A DNA stretch of 64,000 nt from Ectocarpus siliculosus (lineage: Eukaryota; Sar; Phaeophyceae; Ectocarpales; Ectocarpaceae). A program made the position numbers and the translations under genes. The notes beneath the pieces are model-generated. The model was not told the origin of the DNA and did not search any database. It saw nothing but the letters and a program-made list of their open reading frames with translations. The DNA lies in NCBI GenBank assembly GCA_000310025.1, contig FN649729.1, positions 4,919,039-4,983,038 on the forward strand. The letters are read 5' to 3'. Positions 11,874 to 21,122 of the stretch are shown in pieces (position 1 is the first letter of the stretch; the number at the start of each line of letters is the position of its first letter).

Positions 11874-12643
11874 CCTCGTTCGCGTAGGACCCATTTTATT
11901 CCTTTCGTCGGTGAGTTCCGACACAAATGCGCTTTGCACCCCTGTTCTTTGGTTGAGGTATGTTGTGCATGTGGTCCTCAGGTTTTCACATCATGCCGAA
12001 AAAAAAAAAAACAGTCACGAGGCCGACTGCAATACATGTTTCTAATTACGGAGAAACGCTCTACCAGTAAAAGGTGTGTCTGGCAACAACTCCCGTCATA
12101 TCAGCCTCCTTTCTTTCTGTCTTCACAATTTGTTCAGCTCCACGTGCGTTCCGTTCGCGTCCACACGGAAGCGCTGCCGCAAGCCCATTCAACGAGAGCT
12201 GTGCTCACCCAGTTCATCAAAATCCCAGCAGCTTCGTCTATTAGCACTGTGTCAGAGTGCAGCAGGACGGCGTTCTTTGCAAGTTCGCGGAGAGCTACAT
12301 AGTATAGATAGATAGTTACGTGTTGCTGTAGCCATTCACAATTCTCCCGCAAATCTCCGTTGTCCGAAGTCAAAGTAAGATGTCTCTCTGTGTGTGTATT
12401 TATTATTATTCCTTAATGATCGCGGGCTTGCTTGGTTGGTGACTGGACTCCAGTCGCAGGTTGGCAGTTTTTTTCCGGGTTTGAAACTATGTAAGCGTCG
12501 TGGCCAAAATGAAATTTCTACAACATGTGTCCTGCCTATGGAAGGCGAGAGCCTTTTGGAACTCTTGCGGCGCAACTTTCAGATGTTCTACCACAAGAAG
12601 AGTTCCTTCTTGTCGACAATTTCAGTTTCGCTCTCTGTTGCAG

Positions 12644-12715
12644 GCCCCATCCCGCCTGAGCTGGGAAACCTCTCAGCACTGAAGCTTCTCCACCTTGGCC
12701 GAAACGAGCTTAGCG
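12644..12715 (+). CDS. LRR exon 1 of ROCO locus (intact)
   Basis: Exactly 72 nt between a good acceptor (CTCTGTTGCAG) and donor (GTGAGT). Read in phase 1 it gives PIPPELGNLSALKLLHLGRN then ELSG, a plant/SDS22-like 24-residue LRR. Nearly identical to the exon at 13333, together with its flanking intron. Confidence 0.85.
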
Positions 12716-15700
12716 GTGAGTCTCTAGGCACAAGTGTGAAAATGAATCCTGCCTATGGAGTTGGCGGAATACGTGGTCTACAAACCAGGCGGGCGAATTT
12801 TGAATAACAAATATGATCATTTTCAAGCACCCCTCACCGTAAGCTCGATGTCGTAGAGATGAAGTATCTCCAGCTTGCGTGGGGCTCCTAGCTCCTTCAG
12901 GATGTGTCGTGATCATGTTGTACAGCAGAAAGCATCACCACCAAGGTTGCACATTTCTACGACACAGTTTTCCCCCCATTTTCTAGAGCATGTGTCCCGC
13001 ACGGCCTGGGTGAGTAGGTATGTGTTCTGGAAAGCGGGGAATTGTGTGTATATTTCCCGCTGATTTCATTTTTTGCCCTTCTGCTTGCAGGTCCCCTCCC
13101 GCCGGAGCTGGGAAACCTAGCAGCACTACAGCATCTCAAACTTGCGGGCAACCAGCTGAGCGATGGGTCACGAAGTGCAAGTGGCTATTCCTCTTTTCGG
13201 CATGATTCATGCCGACACCGGATGCGAGAGCCTTCTGGAACTCTTGCGGCGCAACTTTCAGATGTTCTACAAGCCGGGAGAAACACTGCTGTTTACGTCT
13301 CGTCGACACTTCTGTTTCGCTCTCTGTTGCAGGCCCCATCTCGCTTGAGCTAGGAAACCTCTCAGCACTGAAGCTTCTTCACCTTGGCCGAAACAAGCTT
13401 AGCGGTGAGTCTTTAGGCACAAATGTGAAAATGAATCCTGCCTTGTTTGGGCGAGTAGACTGTTCATGTTATAGAAACTTAGGCGGGACAACATCTTCTC
13501 CAGATGATTCGAGTGGGCGGGACTGATCTAGAAATTTGATGATTTTTGCCACTTTCGGTGTTCCGCTGTGTTGCTTTGGGCAGGTCCAATACCAACGGAG
13601 CTCGGGGACCTCACCGACCTGAAGGTGCTTGGGCTGAGCAACAACAAACTTACAGGTAAATCGGCATGTACTGCACTTTTTTTTTTCTTTGACTCCCCTT
13701 GACGGTGTTCCTCGACTCATTTAAAAACAATATGCATGGATCCCATCCACGCATAGGCAAGAAGGCTTCTAGAACCCAGTGGAACAACTTTTCACCAACC
13801 AGGGTAAAACAGCAACAAACTGTAACAGTAGTTGACGAAGACCCCATCTTGTCTGTAAGCTGGTTTACATCCAGACCATGCACCACCAGCTTTCTGAGAG
13901 TACCGAGCGCCTCGGGAATAGGTCCTGCACAAGAAAAACATGAAGTTTTTTAGAGGGCGTTCACTGTTTGTTTTTGTGCAAGGTGTTGTGTTATTCTTGG
14001 ACTCATGTATGTATGTCCTGCCAATACATAGGCACACATGTTCTGGCAGCCCGCACAATGGTTCGTTTAACATTTCGCGCTATGCTTCTTGTGCAGGAGC
14101 GATTCCCGAAGAGCTTGTAGCTCTCAGCAAGCTTGACAAGCCTTTCCTGGCCAACAACAAGCTTCCCTTCTGGTAGGAAGCTGTTCCGCTGGGTTCTAGA
14201 AGCCTACTCGCCAATGCATTGTAGGCGGGTACATGTTCTGGAACAGGCGGGAATGTTTTTTTGTTACTCGCCGCTAATCAATTGCTCATGCGCTGCAGGC
14301 CCCATCTCGCCGGAGCTGGGAAAACTCGCTGCGCAGCAAACCCTCGCCCTTTCGCGAAACCAGCGTACCGGTGGGTCTAATGTCTTTCTCTCGATCAAGG
14401 CCAGGATGAATACCGCCGATGCGTTGGCGAGCACTCTTCTAGAACTCAACGTAGCGACTTCTACAAGCACGACCAAACGTCGAAACAGAAACGAATACAG
14501 AGCGCACACATCTTGCCAATGAGACGACTGAAAAGTGTCTCCAGCTTGATGAGAGACCACCTCGGGAATAGATCCTGCAGGTAGAACATCAAAATTTATT
14601 ACCGAAACGTTGAGGCAGATACATATTGTTGGACATGTGTCCCGCCGACCGTGTGGGTGAGTATGGGTTCTGTCTTGAGAAAGCGGGGAATAGATTTTTA
14701 CTTCCCGCTAGATCAGTGCTCGTTTGCTCTTCTGCATGCGGGTCCGATCCCGCGGAGGCTGGGAATCTCGCAGCACTGAAGCACCGATACTTGCAGTAAA
14801 ACCAGCCAATTATTACGGTAAGTTTCAGGATGAGTCCTGTCAATGATTCACGCGTGTTGCTTTCGTCGTAGCTGTCCACCGAAATCCCCAAAATACCCCC
14901 ACCGCTAATTGGTTTTGCTTGGCACGAGAAAGACGCTCCAAGCCGCAAGGTGTACGTGCTCTGTTGGATGGGGCCTGAAGGGAAAGAGTGTACACAAACA
15001 GAGAGGAATTATCAAAGTGCCCCCTGTCGTCGTCCAGAATACATATATATCTCGCCTGTTCTTATGTAGCACGTGAGCCTTCTCACTACTCACCCATGCC
15101 ATAAGTGGGTGGTTCTGGAAACGAGAGGCATTGGAGATAACATGCGACGGCGCATTGCACCTGAAAGCTGGATAGCCCAGCTTAAGGTCCTGCAGCTCTG
15201 TGAGGGCTCCTATCTCCGTGGGTATCGGCCTTGTACAAGCAAAACAACAGCAAAAAAAGATGGGAACATCGTGTATTCAAGCTTTTAGCAAATGTGACCT
15301 GTTGACAGCGTGAGTAGTGTTCATGGGTTTACTTCTGAAGTGCCTATGTACCCGGAGTATTTGATGGATTTTCTTAATGCTTGTGCAGGGAACGTCCCCG
15401 AGGAACTAGGAGCTTTGAAAAAGCTGGAAGAGCTAGCTTACCGGTTAGTACTGTGTGTGTCAAAGGTTAGTATATAGTTTTGCATTGAGTACTTCTCTAC
15501 CATGACTTTCGAGAGTGCTTGTCCGTCATGCGATACGCGCACTAGATACCAGTTTTGTGAGGGGGACTCACGGTGAGCTTGTTGAAATGCGAGCAAAGTA
15601 GTTGCAGGTTGCCGAGCTGCCCTAGAGATGCCGAAATTTACCTACAGGTCACTCAGGGAATGACGATGCTTCATATTTGAGGTTTGTCTATATTAAAATC

Positions 15701-18700
15701 CTGAATAGACTGTATGTCGTTGCTGGTGACACAGGATTTCTACTATTGGAAATCCGCCGACCACACCACGTATCGATGCAGAACTATGGCACGCGCTCGG
15801 GCAGGACGAGGCTGTTTCAATGGAAGCCCGGCCAGGTAGGATAAATGAGTCGCTTGACGATGATATTTTCAAGGTACGTAGATAATTGTCATGTGGACGG
15901 ATGTGAACTTTACGCGATGGTGCGCACCCCCTGTATCGTGTGCTTTGCATGGCAATCTTGGGAATTGGGGAGCCTGTATGTTGAGAAACGGACTGCGCCA
16001 GAGCCCCGTTGAATGACTGCACAGGGAATGAATGCTCTGTAGACAAGACCAGTGTATTTCTGCTCAGCGCGTGCAGCAGCATCCGATCTCGGGAAATATT
16101 CATTAATTAGTCTTCGGATCGCACTTTACGTGTTGCACACAGATGACCTGACCCAATCTGCCTTTGCTATCTGTTGAACAGACTGTCAAGTGGGCTGCAT
16201 TTTCCCGCGCGTGTTCGACAATCAATCTTGTCCCCCGAACTCAAGATGTCGAACGAAGTATGTCTTCCGGCCTAGTTCGGAAATATGTTGGGTTTGGCAG
16301 TCGGCGCCAAACAAGTTCGAACATATTATATAGGGCAGGCGTTACATGTCTGCAACCGGAAACGTGTAGTTGTGAGCACGGAGGGTAGGTGACCTGGTGG
16401 ATATCGAGGCGGCGAGTCTTGCGGGATGCACGCATGCACGCCCATGTTGGGCCGTTGACAGCATGGCGTTTCATGTCTCCGCCCGACCTCATGTTGTGCG
16501 TTCCATATTGACGTTTTTCTAGGTGACCTTCCGGTGCCACTAGCCTCTCTTTTGGACCGCCTTGAACGGATTGCCCGTTTGCATCTTGCCCAAAACCCGT
16601 GGGAGTACCCTCCCGAGGCAATCGTGGCGGGTGGTATACCGGCGGTGAGAAGGTACTTCGAAGCCATCTACATGGGCGGCACTACCGCTGTGACCCGACC
16701 TCTCAAGGTCGTCATCGTTGGAAAGGAGACTGTTGGAAATACCAGGTACGCGAATGCCTCTTTTAGCCTGTTCTGTGTACACAGTCTTATTGTGTTGGCC
16801 TGTGGGAGATAATTAAAATTGATTGTTTTGGCAATGTTGCGTGTGTGTACGCTCAGGTAAACCCATGTCCTTAAGGGCAACGTCCTCTAACCAATGCACC
16901 CTGCCCTCTGCGTGGGATGGCCAGATCGTATTATTGGCGGTGCCTCTGGGCAACGTAGTTGGTGCTGGAAAATACTTGCCAGGTTAATTTATGCACGAGG
17001 TGCGATCAGCACTGGGCGCCATCGGGTTCAAGATCTAGCTCTGAAAGAATGAGTCGACGTGTCCTCGAAGTGGGTCAACATTTTGTGCTGCTCTGAGACG
17101 CTGCGTGAATTTTCCTCATACATTGTAGTCAACACTAGGATTGTCTTCGGCGGCTGAGGAGAAGAGTTGAGCGACATCAGATGCTGTGCGGGTGACTCAT
17201 GCTCACATGACCTGTTTGGTGACAATTGGACTCGGGTTTTACACTCATGTACATTACCGCAGTTTGCGGCGCAGCATCAAGACCGGGAGGCCGTGCATGA
17301 CCAGAGGGGGTGGTGTAGAGAGCACTGTCCAAGTGGATGTCGAAGACCACGATGTCGATGGTCACCCGATTTGGATGTTTGATTGTGCCGGCCATGTGTG
17401 ACGCATTTTGTTGCTCGGTCTTACACGTTTGTTGTGTCGCGGTTTGAGTTGACCCGGGCAGTACGCTTACGTGGAGGGTCGGCGTTTGCCTTTACCTTTC
17501 TGTGGCAATCGCTGAGACTGGAGGTCGAGTTAGGTTCATGTTGTCGTGACTAGCTTCCAACCGTTGTTCCCAGCTTTTCGCATGGACGCCTCCTGCGATT
17601 GCTGTTGTCGTGTTTATCTATTCTAGCTTTTGTAGTGCCGTCCACGCGGGCGCACTGCCAATGATATTCTTCAGCTTACATACCGAACAGTTCTGTTTTA
17701 ACTTCTTGGGGGTGCATTTTTCTTGTTTTCCTCGTTGTTGGTCAGAAACGTGCAGCTGGCGGGAATATCGTCGATACCTAGGTACGATAGACCACCTGTG
17801 GAATATCACTGCGACGATGACTACCACCTCACAGTTTCCTGACCCCGGCCGTGTATGATGAATTTTAGTTTCGTATCCTATGATTCTGCACCCTGCAGCC
17901 AAATTCACATCACGTTGCGATTCATCTGCACCTCTCCACGTGTCTGTGATCCCCCACTTTGACCATTGGACAGGTTGTTTACTACGGATTGCTCCAGCTG
18001 TTTCTCACCCCTCGTGCTGTGTATCTGCTGGTATGGGCTGCGGCGAAAGCCTGCGAGATGAAAGGGTTGGACCTTGAAGACCTTGCGATTGCTCCCTGGC
18101 TACGATACTTGACGTTCCGCGTGCCGGACGCAAGTGTGATACTTGTGGGAAACAAGTGTGACCGCGTGGTGAGGACCAGGCGTACCGCAGTAGCGGTTGA
18201 CGTGGAACATGAGAGCCGCCAATGGCTGGAGTCCTGGATAGAGATTGCGCGCGGACATCAACCACGCGGAATTTCGTTGGAAGATGGCGTCAGTCTCGTG
18301 AGCTGTGCGCCGTCTGATCTTGGCGTCATAGCACCATCATTCGGTGGGGGATCAGGCTGGCCCTGCGACAAGAGTACGCCGGGGCTTTTCCATCGCATCA
18401 TATACAACTCTGCCGATGACATGAGGGCTGTTACCATGCGTCTTCCCGAAAGCTATCGACTCGCCCTTGAGATGCTGGAGGAGCTGGCGTCATGCAGTAG
18501 GTATGGTCATATCGATGCCACGTCCATGTCGCTATTTCGTGTGTGACATACTCTTCCCATGCAGTCCAATACATTTCTGTCACACACACGTCACTGGCGT
18601 AATCAATGTGTGTAGAGTTTGTGGTTTCCACATTGAGCGTAGCGTTGCTGTGTCCGCTCATGTTCATGCACACCTTGGCTCGACAGATGATCAAGCAATG

Positions 18701-20705
18701 CGCCACGGTTGTGTGCGCGTTATCCTTGCATGGTTCGTCGCGAATGGATGGATAAAATTTGCACCTCCTCTTGATTGCACCGCTGTTGCTCCAGGAGCAA
18801 GACCGAACAACAAACCCGCGGCATCACCAGAGCGATTTTGCAGGAAAAGTGGCAAGCTGGGGTGGCTGACCTGAACCGAGCCGGAACGCCAGTAGCGGCC
18901 CCGGACGCGGCCATGTCTGGCGCGATCTTGATCAGGTGGGTTCTGTCTCCGCTTCATTGATTTTCGGTTGGCTCTGTGGAATTTTGTCCTTCGGAACACC
19001 ACTTGTCCAATTTCGTTGGCGTTATTTTTATGAATCGATACCTGAAATTTTCGTTTCGTATGTTTGAAATCTGGGCGCAGAAAGTCACGCAAGATTAAGA
19101 TGTTTACGCTGTATAGGTTGGGACCGTCCTGTCGGACAGTAGAGTTTGTGCAGGTTGCACCTCAACTCTGCTTCCAATATATCGTCGGGCCCGGCGCTGT
19201 ATCATACAACTGCTGTGTGCAGGAAGTGGGCGGGGGGACTGGTGGAATACGGCAGCTACGTCTTCCTCGACGTCGAATGGTTTGCCACAGTTCTGGACCC
19301 TTTGTTTTGTCACAAGCGAGATTCATATGGAAACATCGACCTTGGTGGCATCAGGGTGGTGGACGTTGACAGCTTGGACCGGCTGGACGAAGAACATGTT
19401 TTGGAACCTCAACTCGCTGAAGAGCTGTGGGGCCCAGAGCTCGCACCGCATCTTCTCCTGGCTTTGAAGAGTGCAGGGCTGACGTTTCCCCTACCGAATG
19501 ACTCCAATGGGGGCTTGGTTATCCTTTTGCGCATGGACACGAAGCCGCCACCTGAGTATGGTATCAAGCTCAAGGAAGCAGAACAAGTTAACAATTTCGA
19601 CCTGAGGCTTTTTGTGGAATGCTCGTTCAGTCTAGGGTTGCATCCCGGCTTTGTCGAGCGTCTCCTGGCGCGGTGCTGTCACTTGGGCCTTCCGTACCCC
19701 TTCTGGAGATACGGGGCTCTGATAGTGGGTGACGGCGCGGAAGAAGGGCTGTTTTCGCTGAGTTTAGAGTACTCTGAGAAAGATAAGATTCTGACGGTCG
19801 AGGCGTTCGGAGGGTGTACGGAGGTCTTCGCGTGGGTGGCTCTGTCGAAAGTCCTCTCCGTCACGATCAAGATATGCTCTCGGAGTTCCCTGGTTTACCC
19901 TGCCGGACAATTTTTTTCTGCCCACTCCACAAGACCAACCGCATGAAGATCAGGACTAAAGATGTAAGCGCCCGATTTTGTTGCTCAAAATATTTTTTAT
20001 TCGTTCGATGGTCCTAGTAGTTCCACCTCAACAGAGTGACGTTCGAAGCTAGCGTCACAAATCCAGCTGACGGTTGTGCTGGCCAATCAGCACACTAGCT
20101 GCCTCCAGGTCTTATCAATAATTTGCCTTCTCCCCTTTGGTTCATTCAGATTGTAGACGAGTGTTTTTTGGCCTCACAGGCACGAGAATATCACCACACT
20201 TGCAATCTGCGCACTTACTGATTACGGCGCCCGTCCGCTCTCTCTTTTGGCAGGCACGGCCTGGATCCTGCTTGGTCGGGGAGAGTGACTTTTGTAAACT
20301 ATGTCAGGACCGTTCGGCGGCTCTAGGCCTTGTGGCGGTTGCTCTTCAGGTTGTGGAAATCTCAGACGAGAAGTTCTTCGATGCACAGCTCCGTGAGCAG
20401 TTCGCCGAGAAGGTGGCTCTCCAGGGTTGTGCGTCATGGCCTGGAAGCAACTCCGAGGTGGGGGCGCTTTTTTTTGGTACCGTGTTCAAGCGATGGTGAA
20501 GTACAACATGTAGTGCTGTTTCCCTTGTACAAAGGCCTCCGTCCAGGTCATGATGTGGCTCGACTGCATACATGCATTACAAATATCGGACTGCTCACGC
20601 CTCCGTGAATCATATTTTGCTCGTCTCAGAACCTAACTGACTGTTGTTGTGCAGGTTCCTGGCCCCGGCTCCTCTCCACATCAGTCCGAGCAGCCAAGTA
20701 CCTGA
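12644..20705 (+). CDS. LRR-ROCO GTPase locus (probably degraded, 5' end not found)
   Basis: A candidate receptor-like protein of the ROCO family: leucine-rich repeats followed by a Roc (Ras of complex proteins) GTPase domain and its COR dimerisation domain. LRR exons of 72 nt (24 codons, phase 1-1) lie at 12644-15443. Roc exons are 16523-16745, 17263-17395 and 17974-18500; COR exons are 18795-18935 and 19223-19946, with a tail at 20254-20457 and 20655-20705. Roc/COR junction phases agree throughout (2, 0, 2, 2). G3 (DCAG) and G4 (NKCD) motifs are intact. Oddities: P-loop Lys is Asn, several LRR exons are frame-shifted or lack a splice site, and a poly-T at 19913 probably breaks the COR frame. 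No N-terminal exon was found. ROCO genes with one-LRR-per-exon are known in brown algae and were proposed as variable immune receptors; that role is family knowledge, not shown here. Pseudogene or rapidly diversifying allele are both possible. Confidence 0.7.
12838..12909 (-). pseudogene. inverted LRR exon relic a
   Basis: The reverse complement reads ILKELGAPRKLEILHLYDI then ELT, followed by a donor-like GTGAGG. The acceptor AG is lost and one base is missing before the donor. It sits in the plus-strand intron after LRR exon 1. Confidence 0.7.
13091..13162 (+). pseudogene. LRR exon 2 with dead donor (AT instead of GT)
   Basis: 72 nt after a good acceptor (CTGCTTGCAG), encoding PLPPELGNLAALQHLKLAGN then QLS. 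The expected donor position reads ATGGGT, so the exon cannot end normally; read-through adds a Ser/Arg-rich run. A single G-to-A change would explain it. Confidence 0.75.
13333..13404 (+). CDS. LRR exon 3 (intact)
   Basis: 72 nt, acceptor CTGTTGCAG, donor GTGAGT, phase 1-1. Encodes PISLELGNLSALKLLHLGRN then KLSG. Differs from LRR exon 1 by three amino-acid changes (P to S, P to L, E to K) and about two silent changes. Confidence 0.85.
13584..13655 (+). CDS. LRR exon 4 (intact)
   Basis: 72 nt, acceptor GCTTTGGGCAG, donor GTAAAT, phase 1-1. Encodes PIPTELGDLTDLKVLGLSNN then KLTG, a canonical LRR with the Asn ladder position present. Confidence 0.85.
13853..13924 (-). pseudogene. inverted LRR exon relic b (good acceptor, dead donor)
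   Basis: On the minus strand TTTTTCTTGTGCAG precedes exactly 72 nt encoding PIPEALGTLRKLVVHGLDVN then QLT. The donor position reads AC instead of GT. The sequence downstream on the minus strand (13730-13790, with CTGGGTTCTAGAAGCC) matches the intron after the plus-strand exon at 14097, so exon and intron were inverted together. Confidence 0.8.
14097..14172 (+). pseudogene. LRR exon 5 with 4-nt insertion (frameshift)
   Basis: Good acceptor (CTTCTTGTGCAG) and donor-like GTAGGA, but 76 nt instead of 72. Encodes AIPEELVALSKLDKPFLANN then KLPFW; the extra four bases near 14167 put downstream exons out of frame. Confidence 0.75.
14299..14370 (+). CDS. LRR exon 6 (intact, atypical residues)
   Basis: 72 nt, acceptor CATGCGCTGCAG, donor GTGGGT, phase 1-1. 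Encodes PISPELGKLAAQQTLALSRN then QRTG. Two structural Leu positions are Gln/Arg, so the fold may be weakened. Confidence 0.8.
14511..14574 (-). pseudogene. inverted LRR exon relic c (shortened)
   Basis: Minus strand: CTACCTGCAG followed by SIPEVVSHQAGDTF; the nucleotide sequence matches the LRR consensus (ATTCCCGAGG, AAGCTGGAGACACTTT) with an internal deletion, then GTGTGC as a possible donor. Confidence 0.6.
14742..14817 (+). pseudogene. LRR exon 7 relic (acceptor lost, frameshifted)
   Basis: Clear nucleotide match to the LRR exon (GTCCGATCCCGCGGAGGCTG then CTCGCAGCACTGAAG) ending at a good donor GTAAGT. The acceptor reads GCGG instead of GCAG, and a missing base plus later insertions destroy the frame. 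Confidence 0.75.
14903..14974 (-). pseudogene. inverted LRR exon relic d (length and splice sites intact)
   Basis: Minus strand: CTTTCCCTTCAG, then exactly 72 nt, then GTGGGG. The exon is still open in phase 1 (starts PIQQ, ends QAKPISG), but the core reads out of register because of compensating indels, so the LRR pattern is lost while the module length is kept. Confidence 0.65.
15161..15230 (-). pseudogene. inverted LRR exon relic e
   Basis: Minus strand encodes PIPTEIGALTELQDLKLGY then PAF, followed by GTGCAA as donor. The acceptor GCAG has become ACAA and the module is two bases short. Confidence 0.7.
15389..15443 (+). pseudogene. LRR exon 8, internally deleted
   Basis: After CTTGTGCAG the exon begins NVPEELGALKKLEEL and then jumps to the 3' end pattern (CTTACCG, GTTAGT), consistent with loss of about 17-18 nt around the LxLxxN segment. 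Confidence 0.65.
15572..15641 (-). pseudogene. inverted LRR exon relic f
   Basis: Minus strand: CCTGTAG, then sequence reading SLGQLGNLQLLCSHFNKLT after allowing one missing base, then donor GTGAGT. 70 nt rather than 72. Confidence 0.65.
16523..18500 (+). CDS. Roc GTPase domain exons of the ROCO gene
   Basis: Three exons. 16523-16745 gives a linker (DLPVPLASLLDRLERIARLH) and the start of the GTPase, KVVIVGKETVGNT. 17263-17395 gives S-LRRSIKTGRPCMTR, switch I-like sequence (VESTVQVDVEDHDVDG) and FDCAGHV. 17974-18500 gives VVYYGLLQLFL and VILVGNKCD. The P-loop consensus GxxxxGK[ST] is met except that Lys is Asn (codon AAT); one base would restore it. DxxG and NKxD are normal. The lost Lys should impair phosphate binding, so the domain may be nucleotide-independent or dead. 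Intron 1 splits the P-loop directly after its Thr. Confidence 0.85.
18795..19946 (+). CDS. COR domain exons of the ROCO gene
   Basis: 18795-18935 (GITRAILQEKWQAGVADLNR) and 19223-19946 encode the COR (C-terminal of Roc) region: YGSYVFLDVEWFATVLDPLF, LKSAGLTFPLP and LGLPYPFWRYGALIVG are characteristic. Both junctions are phase 2. The frame ends at TGA 19944-19946 just after seven T residues at about 19913-19919. One additional T would switch to a frame that stays open to a strong donor (GTAAGC near 19965) and gives FFCPLHKTNRMKIR, so the stop looks like a frameshift or a homopolymer sequencing error. Confidence 0.8.
20254..20705 (+). CDS. C-terminal tail exons of the ROCO gene
   Basis: 20254-20457 (ARPGSCLVGESDFCKLCQDR then EKVALQG) has a good acceptor TTTTGGCAG and a donor at 20458. 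20655-20705 (VPGPGSSPHQSEQPST then TGA) follows TGTTGTGCAG. Both are phase 0. The Cys spacing CxxC with an upstream Cys could be a small metal site, which is inference. Linkage to the COR exon depends on the frameshift noted there. Confidence 0.5.
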
Positions 20706-20860
20706 ACAGAACAGTTCAAGCGGCCAAGCTCGTGCACAGACTAGGTCGAGCAGCCAAGCACCTGCACGGACCAGTTTAAGCAGCCAAGCTCCCGGACAAA
20801 CTAGTTCGAGCAGCCAAGCACCTGCACAGACCAGCGCAAGCAGCCAGGCATGTACAACTT
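20682..20860 (+). repeat. 30-bp tandem repeat, about six units
   Basis: Units contain AGCAGCCAAGC and CCTGCACAGACCAG. The 30-bp period keeps one frame open for more than 70 codons as a decapeptide repeat (SSSQAPAQT-like), but that frame is not the one delivered by the upstream exon, where TGA at 20703 stops translation. So it is either 3' UTR or an alternative frame. Confidence 0.85.
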
Positions 20861-21122
20861 TGTCACAACACTAAAATACGGTACAAGCAGTGTGTAAAAT
20901 AGTTGCGTTCGACGGCATGGAGTTGTAGAAGATGGCCGAAATTGCGTGACTTTCAATCAGTCGTTCAAGCTGCCCTGATATACCGCGGTGCTAATCCACG
21001 GCTTCCTTTATACTTCCGCTCCATCGGCAAGTATCCCGTCGATCTCGAGTGCATGACATTTTGTCTCTCGGGCTGCTCTCCTGAGTTGTGTATTGACTTT
21101 ACACATCGAAACCCCTCGAACA

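Larger units (their letters stand above)
5134..12543. other. gene-poor stretch with local repeats
   Basis: I find no chain of exons with consistent phase here. Short open frames exist on both strands but lack good starts, splice neighbours or recognisable domains. Identifiable structure is limited to the inverted repeat at 5601-6019, a small hairpin near 8.0 kb, an AATAAGAAA-rich tract at 9571-9988 and direct repeats at 10.4-10.7 and 11.5-11.9 kb. The N-terminal exon of the downstream ROCO gene was looked for at 11-12.5 kb and not found. Confidence 0.5.

Noticed and set aside
16858-16990. possible alternative exon after the P-loop (KPMSLRATSSNQ)
   Set aside because: In the phase set by the preceding exon it meets a TAA immediately, whereas the exon at 17263 continues the GTPase fold perfectly.
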